A DNA stretch of 64,000 nucleotides, taken from positions 1-64,000 of the forward strand of contig CAZFVV010000007.1 of the NCBI GenBank assembly GCA_964522165.1, given 5' to 3'. Position numbers and translations under genes: made by a program. The notes below the pieces were generated by a model, which worked only from the letters and a program-made list of their open reading frames with translations, was not told the DNA's origin and did no database searches. Positions 15,953 to 25,200 of the stretch are shown here, piece after piece. Numbering within the stretch: position 1 is the stretch's first letter; every line of letters begins with the position of its first letter. The stretch is from JABWBP01 sp964522165. GTDB taxonomy: Bacteria; Calditrichota; Calditrichia; RBG-13-44-9; J075.

Positions 15953-17119
15953 TTGGCGAGATTCTGCGGCGTTTGGGGCGCCATTCTGTTACTGGCGGGG
16001 ATAAATGCGGCAGCGGCGCAAGATTCCCTCAAGATCATTACCTATAACTTGCAGGGGATGAAGCCCGGCACGGATCCCCAGGAGCGCCTGTTCCATACTA
16101 TTCAATATCTGAAAATACTGAACCCGGACATCATCGGGTTACAGGAGATCAATGAAACGCTCACCGGCGGGGGCGTTGATAACCAGGCCCGGGTCATTGC
16201 GGATTCGCTGGGCGCTTATTTTGGCGTTACCTACCACTATTATATCAGTTATACGCACCTGTCCTGGAACAACCAGTTCAAAGAGTATATCGGGATTATC
16301 AGCAAGCACCCGGTTGAACAGAGCGGATTTCAGCAACTGGTTCCGGGAGTATTTCCCCGGAAGGTGGTATGGAATCACATCAATACCCCCCTGGGGAAGA
16401 TCAATTTTTTTAATACTCACCTGGATTTCAACAGCACGGCCACGCGGGTTCAACAAGTTCAGCAGGTCATGGGATACGTTGACCAGACCGAAAACGCCGT
16501 TCCGGCGCTGGCGTCCGTTCTGACCGGCGATTTTAACGATACCCCGGGGTCGCAGCCCATTCTGTTGCTGACTGCTACCGGCACGGACACGTTTTTTATC
16601 GATACCTATTACGCCGCGAATCCGGCGTTGCCGGGGTACACCGTTCCCGCCCAGGCGCCCTCTTCAAGAATCGATTACATTTTTTACAAGAATACCGGGC
16701 AACTTATGATCGATACCTCTCGGGTGATCATGAACCAGCCTTATAACGGAACCAATTATTGCTCCGACCACCTGGGCGTGATGACCCTTTTCAGCGCCGG
16801 CGGCAGCGGAACCGGTTCCGGCGGCAGCCCTGTCGCCCCGGGCGGTTTCGAATTATATCAAAATTACCCCAATCCTTTCAACCCCGCCACCACGATCCCC
16901 TACTACCTGCCGCGAAGAGGAGAAGTCGCCTTGCGCATCTACAACAGCGTGGGAAGAAATATCAGAACGCTGGTTTACGAAATTCAAAGCGCGGGATTCA
17001 AAACCGCGATTTGGGACGGAAAAGATGATACATCTTCGGCGGTTGCCAGCGGCATCTATTTCTATCAACTGAAGACCGGCGAGTTTACCCAAACCCGCAA
17101 GCTTTTGCTGCTGAAGTGA
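15953..17119 (+). CDS. T9SS-exported endonuclease/exonuclease/phosphatase-family enzyme
   Basis: A 388-residue secreted enzyme. TTG start with AAGGAGGG ideally placed, then a signal peptide (VWGAILLLAGINAAAAQ). Residues about 25-280 form an EEP fold: ITYNLQG, LQEIN (metal-binding Glu), NTHLDF, TGDFNDTPGS, SRIDYIFY and CSDHLG (catalytic Asp-His). Targets of this family include DNA, phosphoesters and sphingomyelin; which applies here is unknown. A Gly/Ser linker leads to a type IX sorting domain (YQNYPNPFNPATTIPYYLPR ... SGIYFYQLKTGEF), so it should cross the outer membrane and be attached or released at the surface. Confidence 0.88.
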   Translation: MARFCGVWGAILLLAGINAAAAQDSLKIITYNLQGMKPGTDPQERLFHTIQYLKILNPDIIGLQEINETLTGGGVDNQARVIADSLGAYFGVTYHYYISYTHLSWNNQFKEYIGIISKHPVEQSGFQQLVPGVFPRKVVWNHINTPLGKINFFNTHLDFNSTATRVQQVQQVMGYVDQTENAVPALASVLTGDFNDTPGSQPILLLTATGTDTFFIDTYYAANPALPGYTVPAQAPSSRIDYIFYKNTGQLMIDTSRVIMNQPYNGTNYCSDHLGVMTLFSAGGSGTGSGGSPVAPGGFELYQNYPNPFNPATTIPYYLPRRGEVALRIYNSVGRNIRTLVYEIQSAGFKTAIWDGKDDTSSAVASGIYFYQLKTGEFTQTRKLLLLK

Positions 17120-17182
17120 GCGATCGGCTTCGATCAAAAATGACGGAATTAACCTCGAGCAGCTTCTAAACGCGGAGATGGA

Positions 17183-17929
17183 ATGGCTGTTGGAAAATCT
17201 CCATTAATGATCGCCCATCGCGGGGAACGAATCCTGGCGCCGGAAAACACCATTGCCGCGGGGCGGCTGGCGCTGGAGCAAGGCGCCACCGCCCTGGAAG
17301 TGGACGTGCGGATGTGCCGCTCCGGGACGCCGGTGCTCTTCCATGACGCTTATCTATGGAAGCACTTCAAGAAGTCGAAGGCGGTGGCCTTGTGTAGCGT
17401 AGAAGAATTGAAAGCTCTCGCGTTCCGGCAAAATCACTACCAGCGCCCGGATCGCATCTGCACTTTGGAAGAATTTTTAGAAGAATTCAAGAATACCGTT
17501 CCGCTCAACCTGGACGCCAAATCCCTGGCGCCCAATCCCCACCACTTCGCCGAGCGCCTGGTGGAGCTGCTGCGGCGGATGAATATTCGCCCGCAGGTAT
17601 GGATTTCCTCTTTCAATCCCTACTTGCTGCGAAAAATCAAAAAGATCGACCGGAACATTCGCACCGGGTATTTATTCCAGAATCCCCCGCAATTGCACAA
17701 ACTGATCGACATTTTTCTCTCTACCGACGCCTGGCATCCGCATTACAAGAACGTGACCGACCGGCTGGTCGAAAAAGCCCGCAAGATGAAGAAGGAGATT
17801 TATATCTGGACCGTCAACGAGGAGTCGATCCTCCAGCGCATCCAGAAATATGATTACCAGGGGATTATCACCGACCGGTTTTTTCGGAATTCCGTTCCTC
17901 ATTCCGACGCCAGCGAGCACCCGGAATAA
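17183..17929 (+). CDS. glycerophosphodiester phosphodiesterase
   Basis: A 248-residue GDPD with the TIM-barrel signature at its start: IAHRGERILAPENTIAA and ALEVDVRMCRSGTPVLFHD, giving the catalytic histidines and the Glu/Asp metal ligands. The end has the typical IWTVNE and GIITDRF segments. No signal peptide, so it is cytoplasmic and would hydrolyse glycerophosphodiesters released from phospholipids to glycerol-3-phosphate. GGAG precedes the ATG. It lies 33 bases before the MFS-acyltransferase gene, a neighbour that would also act on lysophospholipids, so the two likely form a lipid-recycling operon. Confidence 0.92.
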   Translation: MAVGKSPLMIAHRGERILAPENTIAAGRLALEQGATALEVDVRMCRSGTPVLFHDAYLWKHFKKSKAVALCSVEELKALAFRQNHYQRPDRICTLEEFLEEFKNTVPLNLDAKSLAPNPHHFAERLVELLRRMNIRPQVWISSFNPYLLRKIKKIDRNIRTGYLFQNPPQLHKLIDIFLSTDAWHPHYKNVTDRLVEKARKMKKEIYIWTVNEESILQRIQKYDYQGIITDRFFRNSVPHSDASEHPE

Positions 17930-17962
17930 TGCCGCCATTTCCCCTAATTCATGGAGTAAACC

Positions 17963-19780
17963 ATGGCCACAAAGCTATTACCCCGGCGCTTTCCCGCCTA
18001 CATCATCACCCAGAGCTTGGGCGCCTTCAACGATAATTTTTTCAAGATGCTGCTGCAACTGTACGTGTTGCAGGTTCTGGTGGTAAAACACGCCGAGCAG
18101 GTGATGTCGGAAGAGACCTTCATTTTCCTGGCCACGCTCATCTTCACGGTTCCTTTCGTGATATTCGGCGCCTGGTCGGGCTACCTGGCGGATAAATACG
18201 CCAAATCGGAAGTGATGCGGGTGGTAAAATTCGCGGAAATCGGCATTATGCTCCTGGGCGCGCTGGCGCTGTACCGGGAGAATGTAAATATGATGTTCGC
18301 AGTGCTGTTCCTGATGGCCTCGCAGAGCACTTTTTTCAGCCCCGCCAAGTACGGATACATTCCCGAGGCCTCCCGGCCGCAGGCAGTGACCGCCGCCAAC
18401 GGCTGGGTGGAGATGACTACCTTCCTTTCGATTATCCTGGGAACCGCGGTCACCGGGTTTTTATTGACCTACCACGACTTTAGCGCTGTAAAAGTGGCTT
18501 ATTATTGCATTGGGGTGGCGGCTGCGGGGTCTCTGTCGGCGCTGTTTATCGCCAAAGTGCCGGCGGCGGGAACCGCTAAACGCTTCCCGTTGAACCCGCT
18601 GGCGGGGATCATCAACGACCTGGCGTTTCTGAAAAAACAGAAAGGGCTATTTCTGGCGGCGCTGGCGAACAGCTATTTCTGGCTGATCGGGTTGATTTTC
18701 CAGACCAACATTCTCATTTACGGAAAAAATATGCTTGCCGGACATCCCAACGGAACCATTCTGCTCTCCCTGCTCCCCGCCTACATCGGGGTGGGAATTG
18801 CCCTGGGATCTCTGCTGGCCAGCCGCTGGTCCGGCAAAAAGGTGGAAATCGGGCTGGTGCCGTTAGGCGGGTTAGGAATGGCCTTCTCCGGGATCGCCCT
18901 CTATTTTACCACCCAGGCTTATGCGCTCGCCGCGGTGGTGCTGTTCATCGCCGGAATGTTCGGAGGGCTGTACATCGTTCCCCTGTACGCCTACCTGCAA
19001 TTTTTCGCAAAGGAGGATGAAAAAGGCCGGGTGATGGCCACTACCGGCATCCTCAACGGGCTGTTCATGGTGCTGGGATCGTTTATCTACGGCCTGTTCG
19101 CGGTGAACCTGGCAGTGCCCGCCCATAGCATTTATTTGATCATGGGGATCATCACCCTGTTGGTGCTCGCTTATTTGTGCATCGCCCGGGAAGAGTATTT
19201 TACCCGGTTTATCGCCTGGCTGTTAACCCGCACTGTTTACCGGCTGCGAATTCGCGGAATCGAAAATGTTCCCTTTCGCGGCCCGGTGCTGCTGGCCGCC
19301 AATCACATTTCTGCACTTGATCCCCTGCTGATCGCCTCAACCAGCCAGCGGTTCATCCATTTCCTCCTCGCCAGCGAGATTTCAACTTCCCCGCCGCTGC
19401 GCAAATTATTTGACCTGATGGATGTAATCCCCCTGGACTCCCGCGCCGGTAAAACATCCGCCGACCAGGGACTGGCCGATGCCCGCCGCCAATTGCAGAA
19501 TGGCCATGCCGTGTGTATTTTTCCGGAAGGCGTTCCCGCGCGGCAGGGCAGCCCGGGCAAATTTCGCTTAGACGTAAATGCGCTTCTGGCAGGGCTGGAT
19601 TGCCCGGTAATCCCGGTATTGATCTACAATGAGCGGGAAGACCGGGGAGGGATCGCTAAGCGCCGGAAGAAAGGGAGATTTCTGAACTCTATCGGCATTG
19701 TTTTCGGAGCGCCGCTGGCGGCCGATTCACCTGCAAGCGCTATTGAAAAGGCGATTCGGGAGCTGGCGGGGGGCAGGTAA
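17963..19780 (+). CDS. MFS transporter fused to PlsC-type acyltransferase
   Basis: A 605-residue fusion. Residues about 1-405 are a 12-helix major-facilitator domain like LplT (AYIITQSLGAFNDNFFKML near the start). Residues about 420-600 are a PlsC acyltransferase with NHISALDPLL (catalytic His-Asp) and FPEGVPAR (phosphate-binding). In enterobacteria LplT is a separate flippase and Aas has acyltransferase plus acyl-ACP synthetase; other bacteria fuse all three. Here the AMP-binding synthetase is absent, so acyl groups must come from another source. It would import and re-acylate lysophospholipids. It is probably co-transcribed with the GDPD upstream. Confidence 0.88.
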   Translation: MATKLLPRRFPAYIITQSLGAFNDNFFKMLLQLYVLQVLVVKHAEQVMSEETFIFLATLIFTVPFVIFGAWSGYLADKYAKSEVMRVVKFAEIGIMLLGALALYRENVNMMFAVLFLMASQSTFFSPAKYGYIPEASRPQAVTAANGWVEMTTFLSIILGTAVTGFLLTYHDFSAVKVAYYCIGVAAAGSLSALFIAKVPAAGTAKRFPLNPLAGIINDLAFLKKQKGLFLAALANSYFWLIGLIFQTNILIYGKNMLAGHPNGTILLSLLPAYIGVGIALGSLLASRWSGKKVEIGLVPLGGLGMAFSGIALYFTTQAYALAAVVLFIAGMFGGLYIVPLYAYLQFFAKEDEKGRVMATTGILNGLFMVLGSFIYGLFAVNLAVPAHSIYLIMGIITLLVLAYLCIAREEYFTRFIAWLLTRTVYRLRIRGIENVPFRGPVLLAANHISALDPLLIASTSQRFIHFLLASEISTSPPLRKLFDLMDVIPLDSRAGKTSADQGLADARRQLQNGHAVCIFPEGVPARQGSPGKFRLDVNALLAGLDCPVIPVLIYNEREDRGGIAKRRKKGRFLNSIGIVFGAPLAADSPASAIEKAIRELAGGR

Positions 19781-19783
19781 AAG

Positions 19784-19876
19784 GGGCAGGAGCAGGGACA
19801 GGGGCAGGAGGCAGGAGGCAGTAAACAACTCGCAATCCGGGTTGCCTACTTGCCTACTGCTTACTGCCTACTGCTT
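19784..19876. repeat. word palindrome between convergent genes (GGCAGGA/TGCCTAC words)
   Basis: The left arm, about 19784-19823, repeats GGGGCAGGAGCAGGGACAGG-type words. The right arm, about 19843-19876, repeats TGCCTACTGC. The arms are imperfect complements around a short spacer. The element starts 4 bases after one stop codon and its right arm covers the other stop at 19861, so it sits exactly where a bidirectional terminator would be. Confidence 0.6.
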
Positions 19877-20187
19877 TCCTTGCGAATTCTTTTCAGGAAA
19901 ACCTCCATCTCCTTCGCGGTTTGGAGGTCTCCCTGCCGGTTGGCGATCGCGATGCCGCTTTGGTAAACCTGCGCGGCTTCCCCGGTTTGCCGGTCTTTTT
20001 CCAGCGCCCTGCCCAGTTCCCGGTAGGCCGCGGAATACTCCGGGTTCAGCCGCACCGCCTCCCGCAGCGCCGCCGCGGCGTTCGCGTACTCCCCGACTTT
20101 CAGGTATTCCATGCCCAGGGTGTAGCGGAACAGGGGGTTGCCGGGTTCGCTGTTCACCAAAGCTTCCAACTGCTTTATGCGCTCCAT
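19861..20187 (-). CDS. small TPR protein
   Basis: A 108-residue protein made of about three tetratricopeptide units: PGNPLFRYTLGMEYLKVGEY, PEYSAAYRELGRALEKDRQT, then a final helix pair ending KEMEVFLKRIRKES. It has no signal peptide or catalytic motif and is probably a cytoplasmic adaptor. GGA lies before the ATG, but the binding site is weak. The stop codon lies inside a word palindrome, and another palindrome separates it from the MOSC gene upstream on the same strand. Confidence 0.75.
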   Translation of the reverse strand: MERIKQLEALVNSEPGNPLFRYTLGMEYLKVGEYANAAAALREAVRLNPEYSAAYRELGRALEKDRQTGEAAQVYQSGIAIANRQGDLQTAKEMEVFLKRIRKESSRQ

Positions 20188-20208
20188 TTTCCTGAATCCT
20201 TGCGGTAT

Positions 20209-20310
20209 TGTGGGGTGGATGGGTTAATGAGGGGTTGCGAAAAGCACGGCAAGATGTTTAGAATACCCATGCACTCATTTACTCATCAACCCATCTACTC
20301 AGCCACCCAC
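20209..20310. repeat. word palindrome overlapping the MOSC stop (GATGGGTTAATGAGG words)
   Basis: The left arm, about 20209-20237, reads GTGGGGTGGATGGGTTAATG and onward. The right arm, about 20264-20310, reads ACCCATGCACTCATTTACTC, then CATCAACCCATC. The complementarity is imperfect and built from short repeated words. The right arm includes the stop codon of the MOSC gene (20295-20297) and its last few codons. Confidence 0.55.
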
Positions 20311-20744
20311 TGCACCCCGTCTCCCAGGGCAATTTCCCCATCATCCAGCACTTCACCGAAGATCCCGCCGCCCCCGTGATCTCCCAGCGCCGCCCGCAAT
20401 CCCTGCCATGCTTGATCCATGCGCTCGCAGGGACGGGTTTCGCCCCAAACGTGGATGCGGCAGCTCCCGATCTGCAAAATCTTTCCCCGGGTGTTCTCCA
20501 GATCGATTCCGCTGACCATCAGGTTGGCGCGGCGGGCGGAGGGATCGATCTCAACCCCTAACCGTGCCATTACCGTTGCCCACCTTTCCTTAGAGATAAT
20601 GGTTACCTGGCGTTTGCCGCCCTGGTTGGCATTGTTCAGCAGCCCCGCCCCGGCTCGCAGGATTGCCCGCTCGACCGGGTCCATCGGCCCTAAGCGGGCC
20701 CGTTTTATCCAGATCGCTTCCAACCTGCCGTTATCCTGTATCAT
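20295..20744 (-). CDS. MOSC-domain protein
   Basis: A 149-residue single-domain MOSC protein, the fold found at the C terminus of molybdenum cofactor sulfurase. Family features visible are the VTIISKERW segment, the RRANLMVSGIDL strand and the GETRPCERM loop with the conserved cysteine that would hold a persulfide. Stand-alone MOSC proteins of this size include YiiM- and YuaD-like sulfur-transfer proteins; the substrate here is unknown. The ATG at 20744 follows GGAAAGGA. An upstream in-frame start at 20798 would overlap the sensor gene and is rejected. It sits 19 bases after the sensor stop, so it is possibly co-transcribed. Confidence 0.8.
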   Translation of the reverse strand: MIQDNGRLEAIWIKRARLGPMDPVERAILRAGAGLLNNANQGGKRQVTIISKERWATVMARLGVEIDPSARRANLMVSGIDLENTRGKILQIGSCRIHVWGETRPCERMDQAWQGLRAALGDHGGGGIFGEVLDDGEIALGDGVQWVAE

Positions 20745-20763
20745 AATGGTTTTCCTTTCCCGA

Positions 20764-23700
20764 TTATACTTCCTTAATACGATTCTCTTCGACGGCATAT
20801 TCAGACGGCAATACTCCGAATTGCTGGCGGAAACAGCGGCTAAAATAGGAGGGGTCGCTGAAACCGACCTGGTAAGCGATTTCAGCGACGGTGCCAGAAC
20901 GCTTCTCTAATAATTGCGCCGCTCTCTTCAAGCGTATGGTACGGATAAAATCGACCGGGGATTGATCCGTCAACGCTTTCAGCTTGCGGTGAAGCTGCCC
21001 GCGGCTTAAACCGATTTCCCGCCCGAACTGCTCGACCGAAAAATTTTCGTCCGAAATATAACGGTCGGTAATGTCCATAGCGCGCTGCAAAAATTTTTCA
21101 TCCGCAGAGGTAATGGCGATATCTTTCGGCTGTAATTTGATCTCTTTGCCAAAGCGCTCCCGTAATCTGCGGCGCTGCTCGATGAGGTTCTTCACCCGCA
21201 CCCACAATTCTTTGGAATCGAAGGGTTTGACTAAGTAATCGTCCGCTCCCAGGGTCAATCCTTCCAGCTTGCTTTCCCCGGAAGATTTGGCGGTGAGGAG
21301 TATCAGCGGGATGTGGCTGGTGCGCTGGTCGGTCTTGAGTTTTTCGCACAGTTGATAGCCGTCCATCTTCGGCATCATGACGTCGCTGATGATCAAATCG
21401 GGCAGGGTATCGGAAGCCATATCCAGCCCCGCCTGGCCATCTTCGGCTTCCAACACCTGGCAGTAATCGAGCAACTGGCCGCGGATATAGGCGCGCATGT
21501 CCGGGTTATCTTCTACAATAAGGAGGATGGGAGACTCGCCCCCGGTTCCCGGAAACTCTACACTCTCCCCTGCTCCTCCTTCGCTTGCCGGGGAGGAAGC
21601 GTTTCGAGTTTCCAACCCCGTTTCGAGAACAATCGTCTCTGCTTTTCCCTTTGATAAGGGGGCAGTAAGGAGGGGAGGCTCTGTTTCAGCCAAAATTTCA
21701 TCTTCCCGCAGATGCGCTTTCTCCAAGGGCAGCAGAATGGTAAATTCCGCGCCCCTTCCCGCCTCGCTATTCACGGAAATTTTGCCGTGGTGCAATTCCA
21801 CCAATTCCCGGGTCAATGCCAGGCCGATGCCGCTGCCTTGCTGGTCCTTGGAATAGCCTTCCCCGCTGCTGTAGAAGCGGTCGAAGATATGCGGAAGATG
21901 CTGCGGAGAGATGCCGGGGCCGGTATCGCGCACGCGGATTTCTAACATCCCCCCTGCCCCCCCTTCAAAGGGGGGAGGCGGCGGGATACCCCCCTTTGAA
22001 GGGGGGGCAGGGGGGATGTCAACCGCCACGATGATTTCTCCGCCTGCCGGGGTAAATTTAAAGGCATTGGAAAGCAGATTGATAAACACTTTTTCCAACT
22101 TGTCCGGGTCAAAATAAATCGGCGGCAGGTTTTCCGGGGATTGGAAGCGCAAATCAATCTTGCGCTGCCTGGTCAGGGATTCAAAGGAGAATACGATTCC
22201 TTTCAGAAATGCCAGCAAATCCCCTGGGCGCGCTTGGAGCTTTAATTTTCCGGCTTCCAGGCGGGAGAGGTCTAACAACTGGTTGATCAAGCGCAGCAGG
22301 CGCTGCCCGTTGCGCCGCATCATACTCAAATCCCGGCGGGTTTCCCGGTCAGGAATTCGCTGATAAATAGTCTCGATCGGTCCCAAAATCAAGGTGAGGG
22401 GGGTACGAAATTCGTGGGAAATATTCGCAAAAAAGCGCGATTTCATCCGGTCGAGTTCTTTTAACTTCTCCGCTTCTGCCTTTTCCAGCTTCAGATGGTA
22501 CTTCCATCGCTGCCGGTTTAATTCATAGCGGCGCAGGCCGTAGAGCAGGCCGAGAATCAGCAGACCGTAAATTGTATATGCCCAAGCGGTTCGCCACCAG
22601 GGCGGAGGGATGATCAACCTGACCGAAGCGCCGGTTTCGTTCCAGATGCCGTCGCTATTCGTGCCCTTTACCCGAAAAACGTACTCGCCCGGGGGCAAAA
22701 AAGAAAAATTCGCCTTGCGATCGCTGCCGCAATAGATCCAATCCGGGTTCAGGCCCTGCATCTTATAGGCGTATTGATTCCTGTGGATGTTGCTGTAATC
22801 CAGGGCATTGAATTCAAAAGAGACCGCATTAGTCTGATGGGACAACTCGATGGTTGGATTTTCCGATACCGGCGTTGCCAAATGTATCCAGCCGGTCGAG
22901 GCATCCGTTTTCGAGGGATCGCTATATTGAAAATTGGTAATCACAACCGGGGGAAAATAGGGATCATCGCGAATGTCCTCCGGATAAAAGCTATTCAAAC
23001 CTTTAACGCCGCCGAAAAACATTTCCCCATCCGTGGCTTTATGATAAGCAAAGCGGTTGAACTCGTTGTTCTGCAGCCCGTCTTCGACGGTATAAATGCG
23101 AAACGTCCCGGTTTGGGGATTGAATTTTGCCAGCCCCCGGTTGGTGCTCATCCACAGGTTGCCGGCATCATCCGGCAGAATTCCGTAAATCGTATTACTG
23201 GGCAGCCCCTGCGCTTCGGTGTAAGATTTAAAGGATTCCGTTTCGCGGTCAAAACGGTTCAGGCCGAATCCGGCGGTGCCGATCCATAAATATCGCGACG
23301 GTTCCCGGGAATCCGGCGCAATGGTAAAAATGTTATCCCCGCTCAAGCTCCGGGAATTGCCGGGAGCATTGCGATAGTGTTTGATAAACGCTTCCCGTTG
23401 CGGATCGAAGCAAAAAAGGCCGTTAAAGGTGCCGATCCATAGCCGGCCGTCCTCATCCTGGTAGAAACAGGGAGCGGTTTCCCGGGTTGCGACAACCACG
23501 TGGGCTTCTTCGCCGGCGCCGGGGTAAAAATCATAGCGTTTGAATTGCCCGGTGGTTTGGTCTAAACAGAGGAGGGTTCGGGGATCGACCACGCACCATA
23601 CATTGTCGGATTGATCAATGTAGATTTGCCTGATGCTCTCGAAATCACTGTTTTTTGTTATGAATCGTTTTTCGGTTCGGTTCCGGGGATCGATACAAAT

Positions 23701-25200
23701 CAAATCGCCCTGCTCGCCGCCGATTAACCATAAGTTGCCCCGGCGATCCTGGGCGACTACGTCCGCATCGTAGCCTTCCCCCGGCGTTGCCGTAGCCCGG
23801 GGTTGACCCATAAATTGAGTGGTGGATTTGCCGGTATCACGGTTTACCTGGAATAACAGAACGGAAGTGTACCAGAGCCGGTTCTCGTGCTGGCGGTCTT
23901 TCAGGATAGAATTGATGCTGTGATCCCTGGTGGAACCGCTCTTCCATTTCAAGGGGTCGCGACTTTGAAAATCCGGATAGGCAAAGCGAATGGTTTTGGG
24001 ATCAAATTTATACAGGCCGTAACCGTTGCTGCCCATCCACAGAACTCCCCCGCGGTCGCGATAAATTGATTCGATATAACCTTGAATTCTGCCCGCTTCA
24101 TGGGAGCCGGGTTTTACATAAAGATAGGTTTCCGAAGCGGTTTCGAATACATAATACCCGCCCGCGTAGCTGGAAAACCACAACAGATCGCCGGGTGTTT
24201 CGCTATCGCGGTTGCCCGCGGGGTAACGTAGTCGCGCCGGGGTAGGTAAGCCGTGCAAATTAAAATACTCGGTAATTTTGGACGGAAAATCATCGGGCAG
24301 GGGATAGAGGATAAATTGCCGCTTCGAGCGGTCGAAACGCGCCATTCCTTTGCCGGTCATTATCCACACCGCCCCCCGGGAATCCTCGAACAGCGGGCCG
24401 CCCTTGATTTGCAGTGCGGCTTGAGATGCTGCCCCGCTCCAGGCGGTATCCGGCGCTTCCAGGAATAAAGAAGTGCTGATATGGTTTGTAAAAGGGTCAT
24501 TTACCGTAACCCACAGGCCTCCCCGGCGGTCAAACAACAGGTACTCAATATTCAATGCAGCTTTGGAATAACGGGTTACCCGGTAGGCCGGTGTCTCAGC
24601 CGGCGGATTTTTTTTATCGCGCCGGTCGGCTTGCGGGGCGAGCCTGTTCAGACCGCTGCGCTTGGTTCCGATCCACAACGCCCCGCTGGTATCCTCCGCC
24701 ATCACGGTAATGGAATTGCTGCTCAGGCTGCGAGAATTGCCCGGTTCATTTTTAAAGCGTCGAAAAGTGTTTTCTTTGCGATTGAAGAGATTCAGCCCTT
24801 TTTCGCGGGTTCCCACCCACAGCCGGTTTTGGCTGTCCTCAAAAAGCGCAAACACATAATTGTCTGAAATGGAGGTCGAATCGGTAGGATCGTGGCGGTA
24901 AATAGTAAAGCGCTGGCCGTCGTATCTGTTCAGCCCGTCCTTGGTGCCGAACCACATATAGCCCAGGTGGTCCTGTAAAATCGCGGCTACCATGCCCTGG
25001 GACAGCCCCTCTTCCGCCCCGATGTGTTCGAAGTGTATCTCCTCGAAGGCCCGGGCCAGGGCCTTTTCTTTAGCTTCTCTTCCGGCCGCGGAGGGCTGCG
25101 ATTTCACGATCAAGAGCGGAGTGGAATCTTGCTGCCCAAACGCCCACAACTCCAGCAGCGCGGTTAAAAAAATAGCAATCTTCCAGGATTTCAGCACCAT
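20764..25200 (-). CDS. hybrid two-component system sensor-regulator (one-protein HTCS)
   Basis: A 1478-residue protein combining all parts of a two-component pathway. A signal peptide (LTALLELWAFGQQ) precedes about 14 periplasmic Reg_prop beta-propeller repeats (GLSQGMVAAILQDHLGYMWF) to about residue 780. A Y_Y_Y domain ends PPGEYVFRVKGTNSDG. One membrane helix lies near 870. A HisKA domain (ISHEFRTPLTLILG, His near 930) and an ATPase domain (RDTGPGIS, GSGIGLAL) follow. A receiver has Asp near 1271 (DLIISDVMMPKMDG). An AraC helix-turn-helix ends the protein. In Bacteroidetes such proteins sense polysaccharide fragments. A 75-bp palindrome is inserted in frame in the ATPase domain. Confidence 0.93.
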   Translation of the reverse strand: MVLKSWKIAIFLTALLELWAFGQQDSTPLLIVKSQPSAAGREAKEKALARAFEEIHFEHIGAEEGLSQGMVAAILQDHLGYMWFGTKDGLNRYDGQRFTIYRHDPTDSTSISDNYVFALFEDSQNRLWVGTREKGLNLFNRKENTFRRFKNEPGNSRSLSSNSITVMAEDTSGALWIGTKRSGLNRLAPQADRRDKKNPPAETPAYRVTRYSKAALNIEYLLFDRRGGLWVTVNDPFTNHISTSLFLEAPDTAWSGAASQAALQIKGGPLFEDSRGAVWIMTGKGMARFDRSKRQFILYPLPDDFPSKITEYFNLHGLPTPARLRYPAGNRDSETPGDLLWFSSYAGGYYVFETASETYLYVKPGSHEAGRIQGYIESIYRDRGGVLWMGSNGYGLYKFDPKTIRFAYPDFQSRDPLKWKSGSTRDHSINSILKDRQHENRLWYTSVLLFQVNRDTGKSTTQFMGQPRATATPGEGYDADVVAQDRRGNLWLIGGEQGDLICIDPRNRTEKRFITKNSDFESIRQIYIDQSDNVWCVVDPRTLLCLDQTTGQFKRYDFYPGAGEEAHVVVATRETAPCFYQDEDGRLWIGTFNGLFCFDPQREAFIKHYRNAPGNSRSLSGDNIFTIAPDSREPSRYLWIGTAGFGLNRFDRETESFKSYTEAQGLPSNTIYGILPDDAGNLWMSTNRGLAKFNPQTGTFRIYTVEDGLQNNEFNRFAYHKATDGEMFFGGVKGLNSFYPEDIRDDPYFPPVVITNFQYSDPSKTDASTGWIHLATPVSENPTIELSHQTNAVSFEFNALDYSNIHRNQYAYKMQGLNPDWIYCGSDRKANFSFLPPGEYVFRVKGTNSDGIWNETGASVRLIIPPPWWRTAWAYTIYGLLILGLLYGLRRYELNRQRWKYHLKLEKAEAEKLKELDRMKSRFFANISHEFRTPLTLILGPIETIYQRIPDRETRRDLSMMRRNGQRLLRLINQLLDLSRLEAGKLKLQARPGDLLAFLKGIVFSFESLTRQRKIDLRFQSPENLPPIYFDPDKLEKVFINLLSNAFKFTPAGGEIIVAVDIPPAPPSKGGIPPPPPFEGGAGGMLEIRVRDTGPGISPQHLPHIFDRFYSSGEGYSKDQQGSGIGLALTRELVELHHGKISVNSEAGRGAEFTILLPLEKAHLREDEILAETEPPLLTAPLSKGKAETIVLETGLETRNASSPASEGGAGESVEFPGTGGESPILLIVEDNPDMRAYIRGQLLDYCQVLEAEDGQAGLDMASDTLPDLIISDVMMPKMDGYQLCEKLKTDQRTSHIPLILLTAKSSGESKLEGLTLGADDYLVKPFDSKELWVRVKNLIEQRRRLRERFGKEIKLQPKDIAITSADEKFLQRAMDITDRYISDENFSVEQFGREIGLSRGQLHRKLKALTDQSPVDFIRTIRLKRAAQLLEKRSGTVAEIAYQVGFSDPSYFSRCFRQQFGVLPSEYAVEENRIKEV
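21945..22019. repeat. in-frame palindromic insertion inside the HTCS kinase domain
   Basis: Two perfectly complementary 31-base arms, 21945-21975 and 21989-22019, flank a 13-base loop. The core is CCCCTTCAAAGGGG. The element is 75 bp, 25 codons, with no stop on the coding strand, and adds a Pro/Gly-rich stretch (PPAPPSKGGIPPPPPFEGG) between two strands of the ATPase domain just before LEIRVRDTGPG. A related word (SKGKAE, SPASEGGAG) occurs in the linker before the receiver, near 21560-21680. Confidence 0.85.
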
